A stretch of 64,000 nt of DNA, taken from positions 35,780 to 99,779 of the forward strand of contig CAJTVF010000002.1 in the NCBI GenBank assembly GCA_910579435.1, read 5' to 3'. This document shows, one piece after another, positions 38,546 through 47,464 of this stretch; the first letter of the stretch is position 1; each line of letters starts with the position of its first letter. Source of the DNA: an uncultured Oscillibacter sp. (GTDB lineage: Bacteria > Bacillota > Clostridia > Oscillospirales > Oscillospiraceae). Below the pieces are notes generated by a model, which was given only the letters and a program-made list of their open reading frames with translations, searched no databases and was not told where the DNA came from. Position numbers and translations under genes: made by a program.

Positions 38546-40508
38546 AATGCGAAATGGAAAAACCATCTTCGACCTGTCCCTGCGGGTGACGTTCTACGCC
38601 AGAGTTTCCACCGACAAGGATGAACAGCTCAACAGCCTGGAAAACCAAGTACAGTATTACACACAATTCATACAGGAAAAGCGGAACTGGACCTATGTCC
38701 AAGGCTATGTGGACGAGGGCATTTCCGGCACCAGCACGAAAAAGCGGGACAGCTTCAACCGGATGATAGCGGACGCCAAAGCGGGGCGGTTTGATTTCAT
38801 CATCACGAAGGAGATCTCCCGCTTTTCCCGTTCCACCCTGGACAGCATCCAGTACACCCAGGAGCTGCTGGAGCACGATGTGGGGGTACTGTTCCAAAAC
38901 GACAGCATCAACACCCTGGACAGCGACAGCGAGTTCCGGCTGGTGGTCATGGCCGGGGTGGCCCAGGACGAGGTTCGGAAGCTGTCGGAGCGGCTGAAAT
39001 TCGGCTTCCGGCAGGCCATCAAGAACGGCCATGTGCTGGGAAACGACAAGCTGTGGGGGTATGACAAAAAGGACTGTATCCTTACCATCAATGAGGCGGA
39101 GGCACAGGTAGTACGGCGGATTTTCGACCTCTACGCCAACCAGCAAATGGGCATCCGCCGCATTTCACAGGTGCTGTACGGCGAGGGTTTCACCAGCCGC
39201 AAGGGCAATGCCTTCAACGTCCTGACCATTCGACACATCCTCTGCAACCCCAAGTACAAGGGCTGGTACTGCGCGAATAAATCCCAGACGGTGGACTACC
39301 GCAGCAAGCGGAAAGTCTTCCTGGAGGAGGACGAGTGGGTTATGTATCCGGACCCATCCATCCCAGCTATCGTGTCGGAGGAGCTGTGGGACCGGGCGAA
39401 TGCCCTGTACAAGCGCCGCAGCCAGCAGATGAGACAGCATCAGAGCGGAGCGGTGTTCCACAACCGTTATCCCTACAGCGGCAAGATCATCTGTGAGAAA
39501 CACGGCGCCAGCTTCCACCGTCAGCTATTGAAAAGCGCCAAGGGTGAAAAGGAAGTCTGGCAGTGCCGAATTTACCGGGACAAGGGCCGGGCGGCCTGCT
39601 CCGCGCCCCAGCTCAGGACAACGGAGCTGAATCAAATCATGGCCGATATCTTCAACAAGCTGGCGCAGAGCAAACAGGCCATCATCGACGCGGTGGTAAC
39701 CGTTCTCCAGTCCGTCCCCGACGAACATGACTACATACAGGATATCCGGCGCATGGAGGAGGACCTGTCTGCCATCCAGGCAAAAAAGGACCGCTTGCTG
39801 GAGATGAGCATCGAGGGCGTCATCTCCATGGCGGAGTTCAAGCAGCGCAACAATGGCTTCAACCAACAGGCCCAGGCCCTGGAGGAACGGCTGGAAGCCC
39901 TCCGGGCGGAAGCGGAAAAAGGACAGCGGACGGCGGCACGGCTGGAGGAAATCAGAGCCGCTTTGAAACGGGAGCTCTCCTTCCAAAACGGCGTCCATTC
40001 CTCTCTGGTGACCACCATTTTGGACCACATTGTGGTCCAAAAGAACAGCACCAAAGAGGAAATACGCCTGGACATCCACCTGAAATTCGGCGGCCCATGG
40101 GAGTCCGCTTTTAATCGGGCCGATTCCTCCCTTTGCTTCACCCGTCCAAGAAGGGGTGAAGCGAGAGGAGAGAAAATTTGGAAGGATATGGGACAGGCTG
40201 TGTTCAGGCGGTGCAGCGGCAATATAGTATATCATTATAATAAGCCCAATACTTTGACTCACCCTGTTCATCTGCTTGGAAATCATTTTAAATGTTTTTG
40301 GATCTCTGCTGTCTCCTCGGAGGACAAACCCTCCACCAATAGAATCTTCATTGGCAAAGTATCGGTGTGCCCGGGCGGAAATGATACTGAGCATATCTAC
40401 TTGCGGAGGGGACATATGGTGTTCTTTCCAAAACTTCACCGCATTTTGAAAACGTGCGGTAAGAACCGGCGAGCGCGTTGCTGGTCTGTATTCATTCTCT
40501 TGGCCTGA
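38520..40508 (+). CDS. Large serine recombinase 2
   Basis: A site-specific recombinase with catalytic Ser30 in TFYARVSTDKDEQ, VDEGISGTSTKKR, ITKEISRFSRSTLD and a recombinase domain (about 165-290, LWGYDKKDCILTINEAEAQ, ILCNPKYKGWYC). A degenerate zinc ribbon (CEKHGASFH, CRIYRDKGRAAC) and a long coiled coil (about 410-490) follow. GTG start after AAAGGAGGCGAGG. The frame remains open to 40508, but sequence after about residue 540, beyond the 17-bp core at 40149, does not look like recombinase; the native end was probably near there. Best candidate for the enzyme acting on the sigK site. Confidence 0.88.
   Translation: MNILRIRNEMRNGKTIFDLSLRVTFYARVSTDKDEQLNSLENQVQYYTQFIQEKRNWTYVQGYVDEGISGTSTKKRDSFNRMIADAKAGRFDFIITKEISRFSRSTLDSIQYTQELLEHDVGVLFQNDSINTLDSDSEFRLVVMAGVAQDEVRKLSERLKFGFRQAIKNGHVLGNDKLWGYDKKDCILTINEAEAQVVRRIFDLYANQQMGIRRISQVLYGEGFTSRKGNAFNVLTIRHILCNPKYKGWYCANKSQTVDYRSKRKVFLEEDEWVMYPDPSIPAIVSEELWDRANALYKRRSQQMRQHQSGAVFHNRYPYSGKIICEKHGASFHRQLLKSAKGEKEVWQCRIYRDKGRAACSAPQLRTTELNQIMADIFNKLAQSKQAIIDAVVTVLQSVPDEHDYIQDIRRMEEDLSAIQAKKDRLLEMSIEGVISMAEFKQRNNGFNQQAQALEERLEALRAEAEKGQRTAARLEEIRAALKRELSFQNGVHSSLVTTILDHIVVQKNSTKEEIRLDIHLKFGGPWESAFNRADSSLCFTRPRRGEARGEKIWKDMGQAVFRRCSGNIVYHYNKPNTLTHPVHLLGNHFKCFWISAVSSEDKPSTNRIFIGKVSVCPGGNDTEHIYLRRGHMVFFPKLHRILKTCGKNRRARCWSVFILLA
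40149..40165 (+). other. Second copy of the attachment-site core
   Basis: AAGAAGGGGTGAAGCGA, identical to the junction in sigK at 30055-30071, located at the 3' end of recombinase 2, the usual place of an attP/attR site for this enzyme class. Confidence 0.65.
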
Positions 40509-40525
40509 TATCGGATTCCACTTGT
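40470..40525 (+). repeat. Remnant of a third copy of the small-gene repeat
   Basis: AGCGCGTTGCTGG, then TTCTCTTGGCCTGATATCGG as in 34115-34145; translated CIHSLGLISDST. The remainder is lost. The 40,166-40,627 stretch otherwise holds no clear gene beyond the open tail of recombinase 2. Confidence 0.7.
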
Positions 40526-40627
40526 TTTTACAAACACAGATGCAAGGAGGGAGGCCCAGGTGCGCCGGATGGCACGCCTAGGCCTTTTCATGAAGATGAT
40601 TTATGGTGGAAAAGCCGCTCTGGAGGC

Positions 40628-41902
40628 TCAGGAACCGGAAAGGGACGGGAGGAACAAAGACAGCTGGGGGAATGCGATAATGAAGATCAAGACCAAAACC
40701 ATAATGCCGCATACAACGAAAATATCAGGGAAGGTGTCCTCAACCTTGATTTTCAGGATCCGGGTAGACGTGAACAGACAGACGGCCATGGGCGGTGTGC
40801 ATCCACCGATGGCAAAGGCCACGCAGAGGATGATGCCGAAGTGGACGACGTCATATCCGATGGACTCCATCACAGGCCAGAGGATAGGCGTCAATAAAAT
40901 AAGAAGGGAATTGGTTTCCATAAAGGTACCGAGGATGATGAGCAGCGTTACCACGAGGGCGGTGATTACGAGCTTGCTTCCGCTGATGGATAAAATGGCG
41001 TTCGCCATCAGCATGGGAATGTTGTTCTTGGACAGAACCCACCCGAAAGGAGCGGAGGCGGAGACGATGATGAGAATAAAGGCTGTCCCCATTGCGCTTT
41101 GCTTCGTGATTGCGATAAAAGTTTTAAGGTCCATCTCCCGGTACACGAAGGCGGAGAGGAAAAGCGCATAAACAACGGAGATTGACGCCGCTTCCGTAGG
41201 CGTGGCAATCCCCGTCATGATACTGCCCAGCACAAAGACCGGCATGGCAAGGGTGGGGACAGCCTGAAGGGTAGTGCTCACGGCCTCTTGCAAAGTATAG
41301 CGGTGGTCGTTTCGACCGTAGCCGCAGAGGGCGGACACGACACAGTTAAACAGGAGAATGGCGAAGACGATCAGGATTCCCGGGATTACACCGGCGGAGA
41401 GCATTTTTGTGACAGACGCGCCTGTGGCGCTGGCGTAGACCACAAAGCAGATGCTGGGGGGGATGATGGCCCCCATAGCGCCGGCTCCGGCGAGGATGGC
41501 GGCGGTGTATCCAGGCTTATAGCCCTTTTTCACCATATCCGGGCCCATCATCGTTCCGATGGCGGCGGTGGTGGCGATGCCGCTGCCTGAAACAGCGCCA
41601 AAGAAAGCTGCGCCGCCGCAGGCAGCGGTGCCGAGGCCGCCCGGAATTTTTCCAAGCAGCATGTCCGCAAACCGCATCAGACGCTGTGTGCAGCCACAAG
41701 ACATCAGGTTCCCCGAGTAGATGAACATCGGGAGGGCCAACAGGGTGGCGGACACGGTCCCGTCCACCATTTTTTGAGAGATGATTGATAAAGAGTTGCT
41801 GCCTGATGCGGCAACGAAGGATGCGGCGGAGATGGCCACTGCATAAAAAATCGGCGCGCCCAGAAGAAGCAGCAGAACAAATACGATCAATAGAACCGCC
41901 AT
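40628..41902 (-). CDS. dctM: TRAP transporter large permease DctM, system 1
   Basis: A 424-residue membrane protein with about twelve helices, the ion-coupled subunit of a tripartite periplasmic-type uptake system for organic acids. Family marks: GAPIFYAVAISA, AACGGAAFFGAVSGSGIATTAAIGTMM, IPPSICFVVYA, TPTEAASISVVYAL, FMETNSLLILLTPIL, GGCTPPMAVCLF. Last gene of a leftward five-gene operon. RBS AAAGGAGGGATGAT. Confidence 0.95.
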   Translation of the reverse strand: MAVLLIVFVLLLLLGAPIFYAVAISAASFVAASGSNSLSIISQKMVDGTVSATLLALPMFIYSGNLMSCGCTQRLMRFADMLLGKIPGGLGTAACGGAAFFGAVSGSGIATTAAIGTMMGPDMVKKGYKPGYTAAILAGAGAMGAIIPPSICFVVYASATGASVTKMLSAGVIPGILIVFAILLFNCVVSALCGYGRNDHRYTLQEAVSTTLQAVPTLAMPVFVLGSIMTGIATPTEAASISVVYALFLSAFVYREMDLKTFIAITKQSAMGTAFILIIVSASAPFGWVLSKNNIPMLMANAILSISGSKLVITALVVTLLIILGTFMETNSLLILLTPILWPVMESIGYDVVHFGIILCVAFAIGGCTPPMAVCLFTSTRILKIKVEDTFPDIFVVCGIMVLVLIFIIAFPQLSLFLPSLSGS

Positions 41903-41903
41903 A

Positions 41904-42404
41904 TCATCCCTCCTTTGCGGGGCTGCTTTCGCCGCCGGACATCCAGAGCCGTACGTCTTCTGCCAGGTTCAGAGCTAAAAACAAAAGCATGCACGCCATG
42001 CTGACCGGCAGCGCCAGATAGACAAAGCCCATGGGCAGGCCCAGGCCAGGAGAAGCCGACTTCATGCCTAAGCGAATATTGGCCAGGCTGTAGTAGCACA
42101 TGGCGACGGAAAAAATCATGTAAACGACGTCCAGAAGCACGGCAACGGCTTGCCGCGCCTTGGGGGGAAGCATCCGGACGGCAAAATCCAGGGCCGTGTG
42201 GGACCGCTCCGAGACACCGACGGCAGCGCATAAGAGCGCGCCCCAGATCATGGAAAACCTGGCCAGCTCATCCGCCCAATAGAACGAATAGTGGAAACAG
42301 TATCTTGCGACTGTCTGTGCGAACAAGACGGCAGCCACAAGGATCAGGCTGAATCCCCCTATCCATGTGAGCGCAGTCTTCAGCGCGTCTCTGAGTTTCA
42401 GCAT
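41904..42404 (-). CDS. dctQ: TRAP transporter small permease DctQ, system 1
   Basis: A 166-residue membrane protein with four helices: LTWIGGFSLILVAAVLFAQTVARY, YWADELARFSMIWGALLCAAVGVSERSHTALDF (family hallmark), and two C-terminal helices. It bridges the binding protein and the large permease. ATG at 42404 after AAAGGAGC; a TTG two codons earlier is possible. Ends one base before dctM. Confidence 0.94.
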   Translation of the reverse strand: MLKLRDALKTALTWIGGFSLILVAAVLFAQTVARYCFHYSFYWADELARFSMIWGALLCAAVGVSERSHTALDFAVRMLPPKARQAVAVLLDVVYMIFSVAMCYYSLANIRLGMKSASPGLGLPMGFVYLALPVSMACMLLFLALNLAEDVRLWMSGGESSPAKEG

Positions 42405-42473
42405 AGGCAAGCTCCTTTCGTCCTTTTTAGAGGGGACGGAGCGCCCGGAGGCGTTCCGTCCCGAAAAAGGCGA

Positions 42474-43535
42474 TTACTTTGTGAACTGGAGGGCTAGGTC
42501 AATCAGAGCCTCGCCGTCCGCGCCGTATTCGGCCTTGTAGTAATCCCAAACCGGAGAGAGGGCGTCGACCCAGTCGTTGAAATTGCCGACCTCATCGACC
42601 TGCATCCCTTTTTCCCGCAGTTCCTCTACGGCGCTGGAGGTCATTTCCCGGGAATAGGCACGCTGGTCGTCCCGGCCCTGGGTAAAGGCTTTGGTCAGCA
42701 GCTCCTGCACGTCTGCCGGATAACCGGCCCACAGGTCCGCATTGAAGACCACGGGGCAGCTGAGATAAATGTGGTTCGTAAGCGTGCAGTATTTCTGGAC
42801 CTCATAGTAGCTGCTGGCAAGAATCATGGTAAGGGGGTTTTCCTGCCCGTCTACCATACCCTGCTGCATGGCGGAAAAGAGCTCCGTCTGGTCGATCATG
42901 GTGACAGTGCAGTCCAGGCACTCGAAGAATTTGATAAAGAGCGTGGCGTTGGCCGCCCGCATTTTCAATCCCGACATGTCGGAGGGAGAAATGACGGGCC
43001 GCACATTATTGCTGACCTGCCGGAATCCGTTCTCCCAGAAACAGACGGTGTGACAACCCTGTTCATCGATGAGTCCTTTGAGCGCGTCGCCGTAAGCGCC
43101 GTCGTAGGCGGCATAGGCGGTTTCGTAATCGCTGAAGAGGAAGGGAAGGTCTTCCACGTAAATCAAGGGATTAAAGGAGGCGTAGTTGTCGCAAGCGCCG
43201 GAGATGACGGCGTCGATTTCACCGGAAATCATTTGCTGGGCGATCTCACTGTTGGAACCTAGGGCGCCCGCACCGTAGACGTCCAGCGTTACCGCACCGC
43301 CGGAGTCCTCGTTGACCTGCTGGGCGACCTGCTCCAGGATGACGGAGACGGGATGGGTGGGCGCAAAGCTGTGGGCCAGCTTGATGGTGAGGGGCTCGGC
43401 GCCGTCGGAGGACACTGAGCCGTTGGAGAGGGACGCACTATCGGAGGGGGCGTCCGCCGGTGGTTTGGAGGCGCAGCCGGCTAGCAGGGAGAGACAAAGC
43501 AACGAGCATAGGATGCGGACGATGTATTTTTTCAT
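42474..43535 (-). CDS. dctP: TRAP transporter solute-binding lipoprotein DctP, system 1
   Basis: A 353-residue lipoprotein (lipobox LLAGC, Cys21) with a Ser/Ala-rich linker and the DctP fold: IKLAHSFAPTHPVSVILEQVA, GAGALGSNSEIAQQMISGEIDAV, WENGFRQVSNNVRPV, QQGMVDGQENPLTMILAS. The arginine in GFRQ that usually clamps a carboxylate is present, so the ligand is probably an organic acid. RBS TTAGGAAGGAGCG. Confidence 0.95.
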   Translation of the reverse strand: MKKYIVRILCSLLCLSLLAGCASKPPADAPSDSASLSNGSVSSDGAEPLTIKLAHSFAPTHPVSVILEQVAQQVNEDSGGAVTLDVYGAGALGSNSEIAQQMISGEIDAVISGACDNYASFNPLIYVEDLPFLFSDYETAYAAYDGAYGDALKGLIDEQGCHTVCFWENGFRQVSNNVRPVISPSDMSGLKMRAANATLFIKFFECLDCTVTMIDQTELFSAMQQGMVDGQENPLTMILASSYYEVQKYCTLTNHIYLSCPVVFNADLWAGYPADVQELLTKAFTQGRDDQRAYSREMTSSAVEELREKGMQVDEVGNFNDWVDALSPVWDYYKAEYGADGEALIDLALQFTK

Positions 43536-43556
43536 GGAGAGCGCTCCTTCCTAAGT

Positions 43557-44396
43557 TCAGGTCGTTTCTTTTGTGATAGCCTTAAAGGCGGCGGCCTGTG
43601 CGGTCATACCCCGTTCGGAGGCCAGACGTTCGATGGACGAGGCCCCGAAGAAGCCGTCAATTTCAGGGACATTCTGGATGATGTAAGCCGCATCCTCCGG
43701 ATCGGCGATGGGCCCGCCGTGACAGATAACCATGATGTCGGGATTGACGGTCCGGCCGGCTTGGATGATCTCCCGGATGAGAGGAATGCAGTCGTCCAGA
43801 GTCTTGGCGGTCTCGGCGCCGATGGAACCCTTGGTCGTCAGTCCCATGTGGGCTACCAGGCAGTCCGCGCCGGCTTCCGCCATGGCGGCGGCCTGCTTTG
43901 CGTCGAAGACGTAAGGGCAGGTGACCAGATCCAGTTCATGGGCCTTGTGGATCATCTCCACCTCCAGGCCATAGCCCATGTCGGTCTCCTCCAGGTTTTG
44001 ACGGAAGACGCCGTCGATCAGACCCACGGTGGGGAAGTTCTGCACACCGTTAAAGCCCTGATCCTTCAGTTCTTTGAGGTAGATGTCCATTACCCGGAAG
44101 GGATCCGTGCCGCACACGCCCGCAAGGACCGGAGTCTTTTTTACCACCGGCAGCACTTCATAGCCCATTTCCACCACAATCTTATTTGCGTCGCCATAGG
44201 CCAGCAGACCGGAGAGGGAACCCCGGCCCGCCATGCGGAACCGGCCGGAATTGTAGATGATGAGCATATCAACGCCCGCTTTTTCGGAACATTTCGCAGT
44301 GATGCCGGTGCCTGCGCCGACTCCCACCAGAATCTTTCCGGCGGCGATCTGAGCTCTGAAGTCGTCCAGGATTTCTTTCCGAGATTTGAATAACAT
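43557..44396 (-). CDS. Tm-1/PEP-hydrolase-like TIM-barrel protein
   Basis: A 279-residue (beta/alpha)8 protein of the phosphoenolpyruvate-hydrolase-like group, homologous to the C-terminal domain of plant Tm-1. Marks: ILVGVGAGTGITAKCSEKAGVDMLIIYNSGRFRMAG, LAGVCGTDPFRVMD, GFNGVQNFPTVGLIDG, DCLVAHMGLTTKGSIGAETA, VICHGGPIADPEDA. It sits next to the gene for the Tm-1 N-terminal-like partner, so the two probably work as one enzyme. RBS GAGGAGGAAAC. Confidence 0.9.
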   Translation of the reverse strand: MLFKSRKEILDDFRAQIAAGKILVGVGAGTGITAKCSEKAGVDMLIIYNSGRFRMAGRGSLSGLLAYGDANKIVVEMGYEVLPVVKKTPVLAGVCGTDPFRVMDIYLKELKDQGFNGVQNFPTVGLIDGVFRQNLEETDMGYGLEVEMIHKAHELDLVTCPYVFDAKQAAAMAEAGADCLVAHMGLTTKGSIGAETAKTLDDCIPLIREIIQAGRTVNPDIMVICHGGPIADPEDAAYIIQNVPEIDGFFGASSIERLASERGMTAQAAAFKAITKETT

Positions 44397-44468
44397 GCTT
44401 GTTTCCTCCTCATTATATTTTGTGTTCCATTCGTGTTTTCGTTTTCACCGGGGGACTTTACAAGGACC

Positions 44469-45677
44469 TCAGGGGGCCTGTAGCAGGTCGGTCAACTTCT
44501 GCGCGGCGGCAAGGGCGAAAGCTTCGTCATTGATGTGGAGGTCCAGCTCCACTAGTTCCACTTGGGAGCCGATGGTTTCCCGCAGCGTGCGGAACAGGGC
44601 CCGGTCCTCTTTAGGACCGTAAAAGGGCTGTCCTTCCGTGTCAATGGCCGACACGCCTTTCAGGGGCAGGAGCAGCGCGGTTTTTCCTTTCGCCATGTTC
44701 AGCTTCTCTGCCAGGATCTGGCCCAGACCTACGTTTTCCTCCTCGGTTGTGCGCATTAAAGTGACAGTGGGGTTGTGGCGATAGAGGTTGCGGCCCTTAT
44801 AGCGCTCCGGCACGGATTCCCAGGGGCCAAAGTTCACCATATCCATGGCGCCGACGGAGACGACCTGAGGAATTCCCTTCCTCCCGGCGGCCTCCAGGCG
44901 GTGAGGACCGGCATTCAGTACGCCGCCGTAAAGTTCGTCGCACCATTCCGTGGTGGTGAGGTCCAGTACGCCGCGAATAAAACCGCCCTCAATCAGCGCC
45001 TCCATAGACCGGCCGCCGGTCCCTGTGGCGTGAAAGACCAGCACGTCGTAGCCCTGCTGTTCCAAATAGTCCTTGGCCGCTTTGACACAGGGCGTTGTAA
45101 CGCCGAACATGGTGGCTGCCAGCAAGGGCCGTCCGCTCTTTGGAATCTCCCTATAGCGGGAGACCATTCCGGCGATGGCGTTGGCCGCGTTGGAGAAGAT
45201 ACGCATAGAGATCTCATTTAGTCCCTCGGCATCTACGACGGAAGGGATCATGATGATATCGCTGGTGCCCACATAGGGAGAGACGTCGCCGGAGGCCATT
45301 GTGGACACCATAACCTTGGGGACGCCTACCGGCAAGGCGCGCATAGCGGGTGTGGCGAGAGAGGTGCCGCCGCTGCCCCCAACGGAGATCACGCCGCTGA
45401 ACCGCTCCTGGTCAAAGAGCTGGGGCAACAGAATCTCCAGCCCGCGAGCCAGGACCTCCGTGGCCCTGGCCCGGTCCTTTCGGACCACGATCTCCTGAAT
45501 ATCGGCTCCTGCGGCGGCGGCAATCTCCTCGTTGGAAACATCCGGCTTGAACAGCGGTTTAAAGACTCCTGTGTGGATGCAGAACGTCCGGAATCCCTGC
45601 TCCTCAATGAGCGTTTTGATGTATTTGAATTCCGCGCCCTTGGTGTCGAAGGTGCCGATGATTGCGATAGTCTGCAT
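44469..45677 (-). CDS. Tm-1-like ATP-binding domain protein (UPF0261)
   Basis: A 402-residue protein homologous to the N-terminal ATP-binding domain of Tm-1: MQTIAIIGTFDTKGAEFKYI, GVISVGGSGGTSLATPAMRALPVGVPKVMVSTMASG, PYVGTSDIIMIPSVVDAEGLN, VFHATGTGGRSMEALIEGG. First gene of the leftward operon (this, TIM barrel, dctP, dctQ, dctM). ATG at 45677 after GAAAGGAGGC. Physiological reaction of bacterial members is not established; linkage to TRAP uptake suggests acid catabolism. Confidence 0.92.
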   Translation of the reverse strand: MQTIAIIGTFDTKGAEFKYIKTLIEEQGFRTFCIHTGVFKPLFKPDVSNEEIAAAAGADIQEIVVRKDRARATEVLARGLEILLPQLFDQERFSGVISVGGSGGTSLATPAMRALPVGVPKVMVSTMASGDVSPYVGTSDIIMIPSVVDAEGLNEISMRIFSNAANAIAGMVSRYREIPKSGRPLLAATMFGVTTPCVKAAKDYLEQQGYDVLVFHATGTGGRSMEALIEGGFIRGVLDLTTTEWCDELYGGVLNAGPHRLEAAGRKGIPQVVSVGAMDMVNFGPWESVPERYKGRNLYRHNPTVTLMRTTEEENVGLGQILAEKLNMAKGKTALLLPLKGVSAIDTEGQPFYGPKEDRALFRTLRETIGSQVELVELDLHINDEAFALAAAQKLTDLLQAP

Positions 45678-45733
45678 GGGATTTGCCTCCTTTCGGTCGT
45701 TCCTGAGCTTGGCTTTCGTGGGATGTATACAAA

Positions 45734-45743
45734 TGTTCCACAA
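45734..45743 (-). promoter_or_regulatory. FadR-type operator candidate before the Tm-1/TRAP-1 operon
   Basis: AAATGTTCCACAAA, one of four related TGTTSVACA sites on the island. The 45678-46085 gap also contains an AT-rich leader and TTGAACAATTCAA dyad at 45972-45984; no gene is seen there. Confidence 0.5.
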
Positions 45744-46000
45744 AAACAGGACTGTATGCGGTGCACCTTATGTATAAAGTGTACAGCAAGGCGGATCCCT
45801 TGTCTATGTGTTCAATTGGTTGCTTTTTGTAGTTTGTCGTGGGAGTTTCCTGGAAGTGAAAGGAAAGGGTTGTGCTTTTTTTAACTTTTGCAAATTTTGC
45901 CTGTGAAAAATAAGAGACTCTTTTTGTCTGTTTTGATAGGCGGGTAGTGTAGGCGTTGCAGGAAAAATAAGTTGAACAATTCAATAGTAGATAAAATTAC

Positions 46001-46029
46001 TTGAACCGGGAGGAAGAAGCCACTATAAT
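46001..46029 (+). promoter_or_regulatory. Promoter of the barrel-AraC regulator
   Basis: TTGAAC, 17 bases, TATAAT. Confidence 0.78.
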
Positions 46030-46085
46030 AAAAAGAGGATTGGGAAAGGTGCCGCTGCGGACGCGCAGACGAAGGGAGAGCGGAT

Positions 46086-47270
46086 ATGGATCTGGCATAT
46101 CAAAAAAATATGGAATACCTGCGTGAGAGAATGCGGGAGGACGGGTACTTGCTTGGCGTCGCAGCGGGGAGCGGAATTACCGCTCGCTATGCGGAGGCGG
46201 CAGGGTGCCACATGCTGCTGGCCCTCAACTCCGGAAAATTTCGCCAGATGGGGCAGGGGTCCCTGGCGGGTTTTCTCTGCTACGCAAACAGCAATGAGAT
46301 GGTTATGGAATTCGCTCGGAAGGAGCTGCTGCCCACCGTGCGGAAAATCCCCATTATTTTTGGGCTGAACGGGACGGATCCGACCATCTCCCTGTACGAC
46401 TACATTAGAGCGATTAAGCGTCTGGGGTTTGCGGGCGTCAACAATTACCCGACTGTTGGGATGCTGAACGGGCAGTTCCGGGAGGCTCTGGAGGAGGAGG
46501 GCATCTCCTATGAAGCCGAGATAGAGACCATTCGCTTTGCCCACTACTGCGGATTGATTACCGTCGCCTTTGCCTTTGATGCGCACCAGGCCGCTCAAAT
46601 GGCCGAAGCCGGGGCGGATATCATCTGCGCGCACTTCGGATTGACCAGCGGCGGAAATCTAGGGGCAAAACGTGTGCTTTCCCTGGAAAAAGCCAAAAAT
46701 ACGGCCATGGAGATTTTCCGGGCGGCGGAGGAGATTCGGCCTGAAATCATAAAAATAGTATATGGAGGTCCAGTTAAAACGCCGGTGGATGCGCAGTATA
46801 TGTACTATAACAGCGGCTGCCAGGGATTTATCGGCGGCTCCGTGTTTGAACGGATTCCCGTGGAAAAGGCGATTTTTGAGACGGCCTGTGCATTTCGCAA
46901 TGCGCAGAACGCAAAACCGCAGACCCAGATGGACAGGCTCCTCTTTCATAACGGCGGTACGGGCTATACGGATTTTGTAAAAGAGTATATCAACGAACAC
47001 TACATGGAGGAGATCAAGCTGAATGAGCTGGCCCGGGTGGCCCATTTGACGCCGACCTATTTGTCGGCGCTGTTTACGAAGGAGGTGGGCTGCGGCTTCC
47101 GGAAATATCTGATCCAATTCCGCATGAAAAAGGCAAGGCGTCTTATTACGGAGGAAAAAGTGCCCCTGGCGCGGGCCGCACAGATGGTGGGCTACCAGGA
47201 TTATGCGCAGTTCAGCAAAATGTATAAGAAATATAACGGAGAACTGCCAAGCGCCGGAGGCCGGAAGTGA
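46086..47270 (+). CDS. Regulator: Tm-1/PEP-hydrolase-like TIM barrel fused to AraC-type DNA-binding domain
   Basis: A 394-residue two-domain protein. Residues about 1-275 repeat the TIM-barrel family of the gene at 43557 (LLGVAAGSGITARYAEAAGCHMLLALNSGKFRQMG, GLNGTDPTISLYD, GVNNYPTVGMLNGQF, ICAHFGLTSGGNLGA). Residues about 295-390 are an AraC/XylS double helix-turn-helix (IKLNELARVAHLTPTYLSALFTKEVGCGFRKYLIQFRMKKARRLI, ARAAQMVGYQDYAQFSKMYKKYNG). The barrel probably senses the pathway compound. It is divergent from the Tm-1/TRAP operon and directly before the second TRAP operon. RBS GAAGGGAGAG. Confidence 0.93.
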   Translation: MDLAYQKNMEYLRERMREDGYLLGVAAGSGITARYAEAAGCHMLLALNSGKFRQMGQGSLAGFLCYANSNEMVMEFARKELLPTVRKIPIIFGLNGTDPTISLYDYIRAIKRLGFAGVNNYPTVGMLNGQFREALEEEGISYEAEIETIRFAHYCGLITVAFAFDAHQAAQMAEAGADIICAHFGLTSGGNLGAKRVLSLEKAKNTAMEIFRAAEEIRPEIIKIVYGGPVKTPVDAQYMYYNSGCQGFIGGSVFERIPVEKAIFETACAFRNAQNAKPQTQMDRLLFHNGGTGYTDFVKEYINEHYMEEIKLNELARVAHLTPTYLSALFTKEVGCGFRKYLIQFRMKKARRLITEEKVPLARAAQMVGYQDYAQFSKMYKKYNGELPSAGGRK

Positions 47271-47355
47271 GGGTGGGCGCTGAGCCAGGGAGACGATAAA
47301 TTCACCAAAAAAAGCGGGGAATCTCCAGGCAAAAGGTAGAAAACGGAGAAGGGAC

Positions 47356-47420
47356 TTGAAAAAGGGGAAGTCTCATGGTATAGTATAGCCAAATTGATTG
47401 ATTTGTTCAACAAATCAATC
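47356..47420 (+). promoter_or_regulatory. Promoter and perfect 25-bp palindromic operator before TRAP system 2
   Basis: TTGAAA (47356-47361), 17 bases, TATAGT (47379-47384). At 47396-47420 the arms GATTGATTTGTT and AACAAATCAATC flank one C, directly after the expected start point. Its centre TGTTCAACA matches the FadR-type consensus. Confidence 0.75.
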
Positions 47421-47464
47421 AATAATCGAAGCCAGAAAATTTTGTTGTAAAGGAGATTGTCAGC

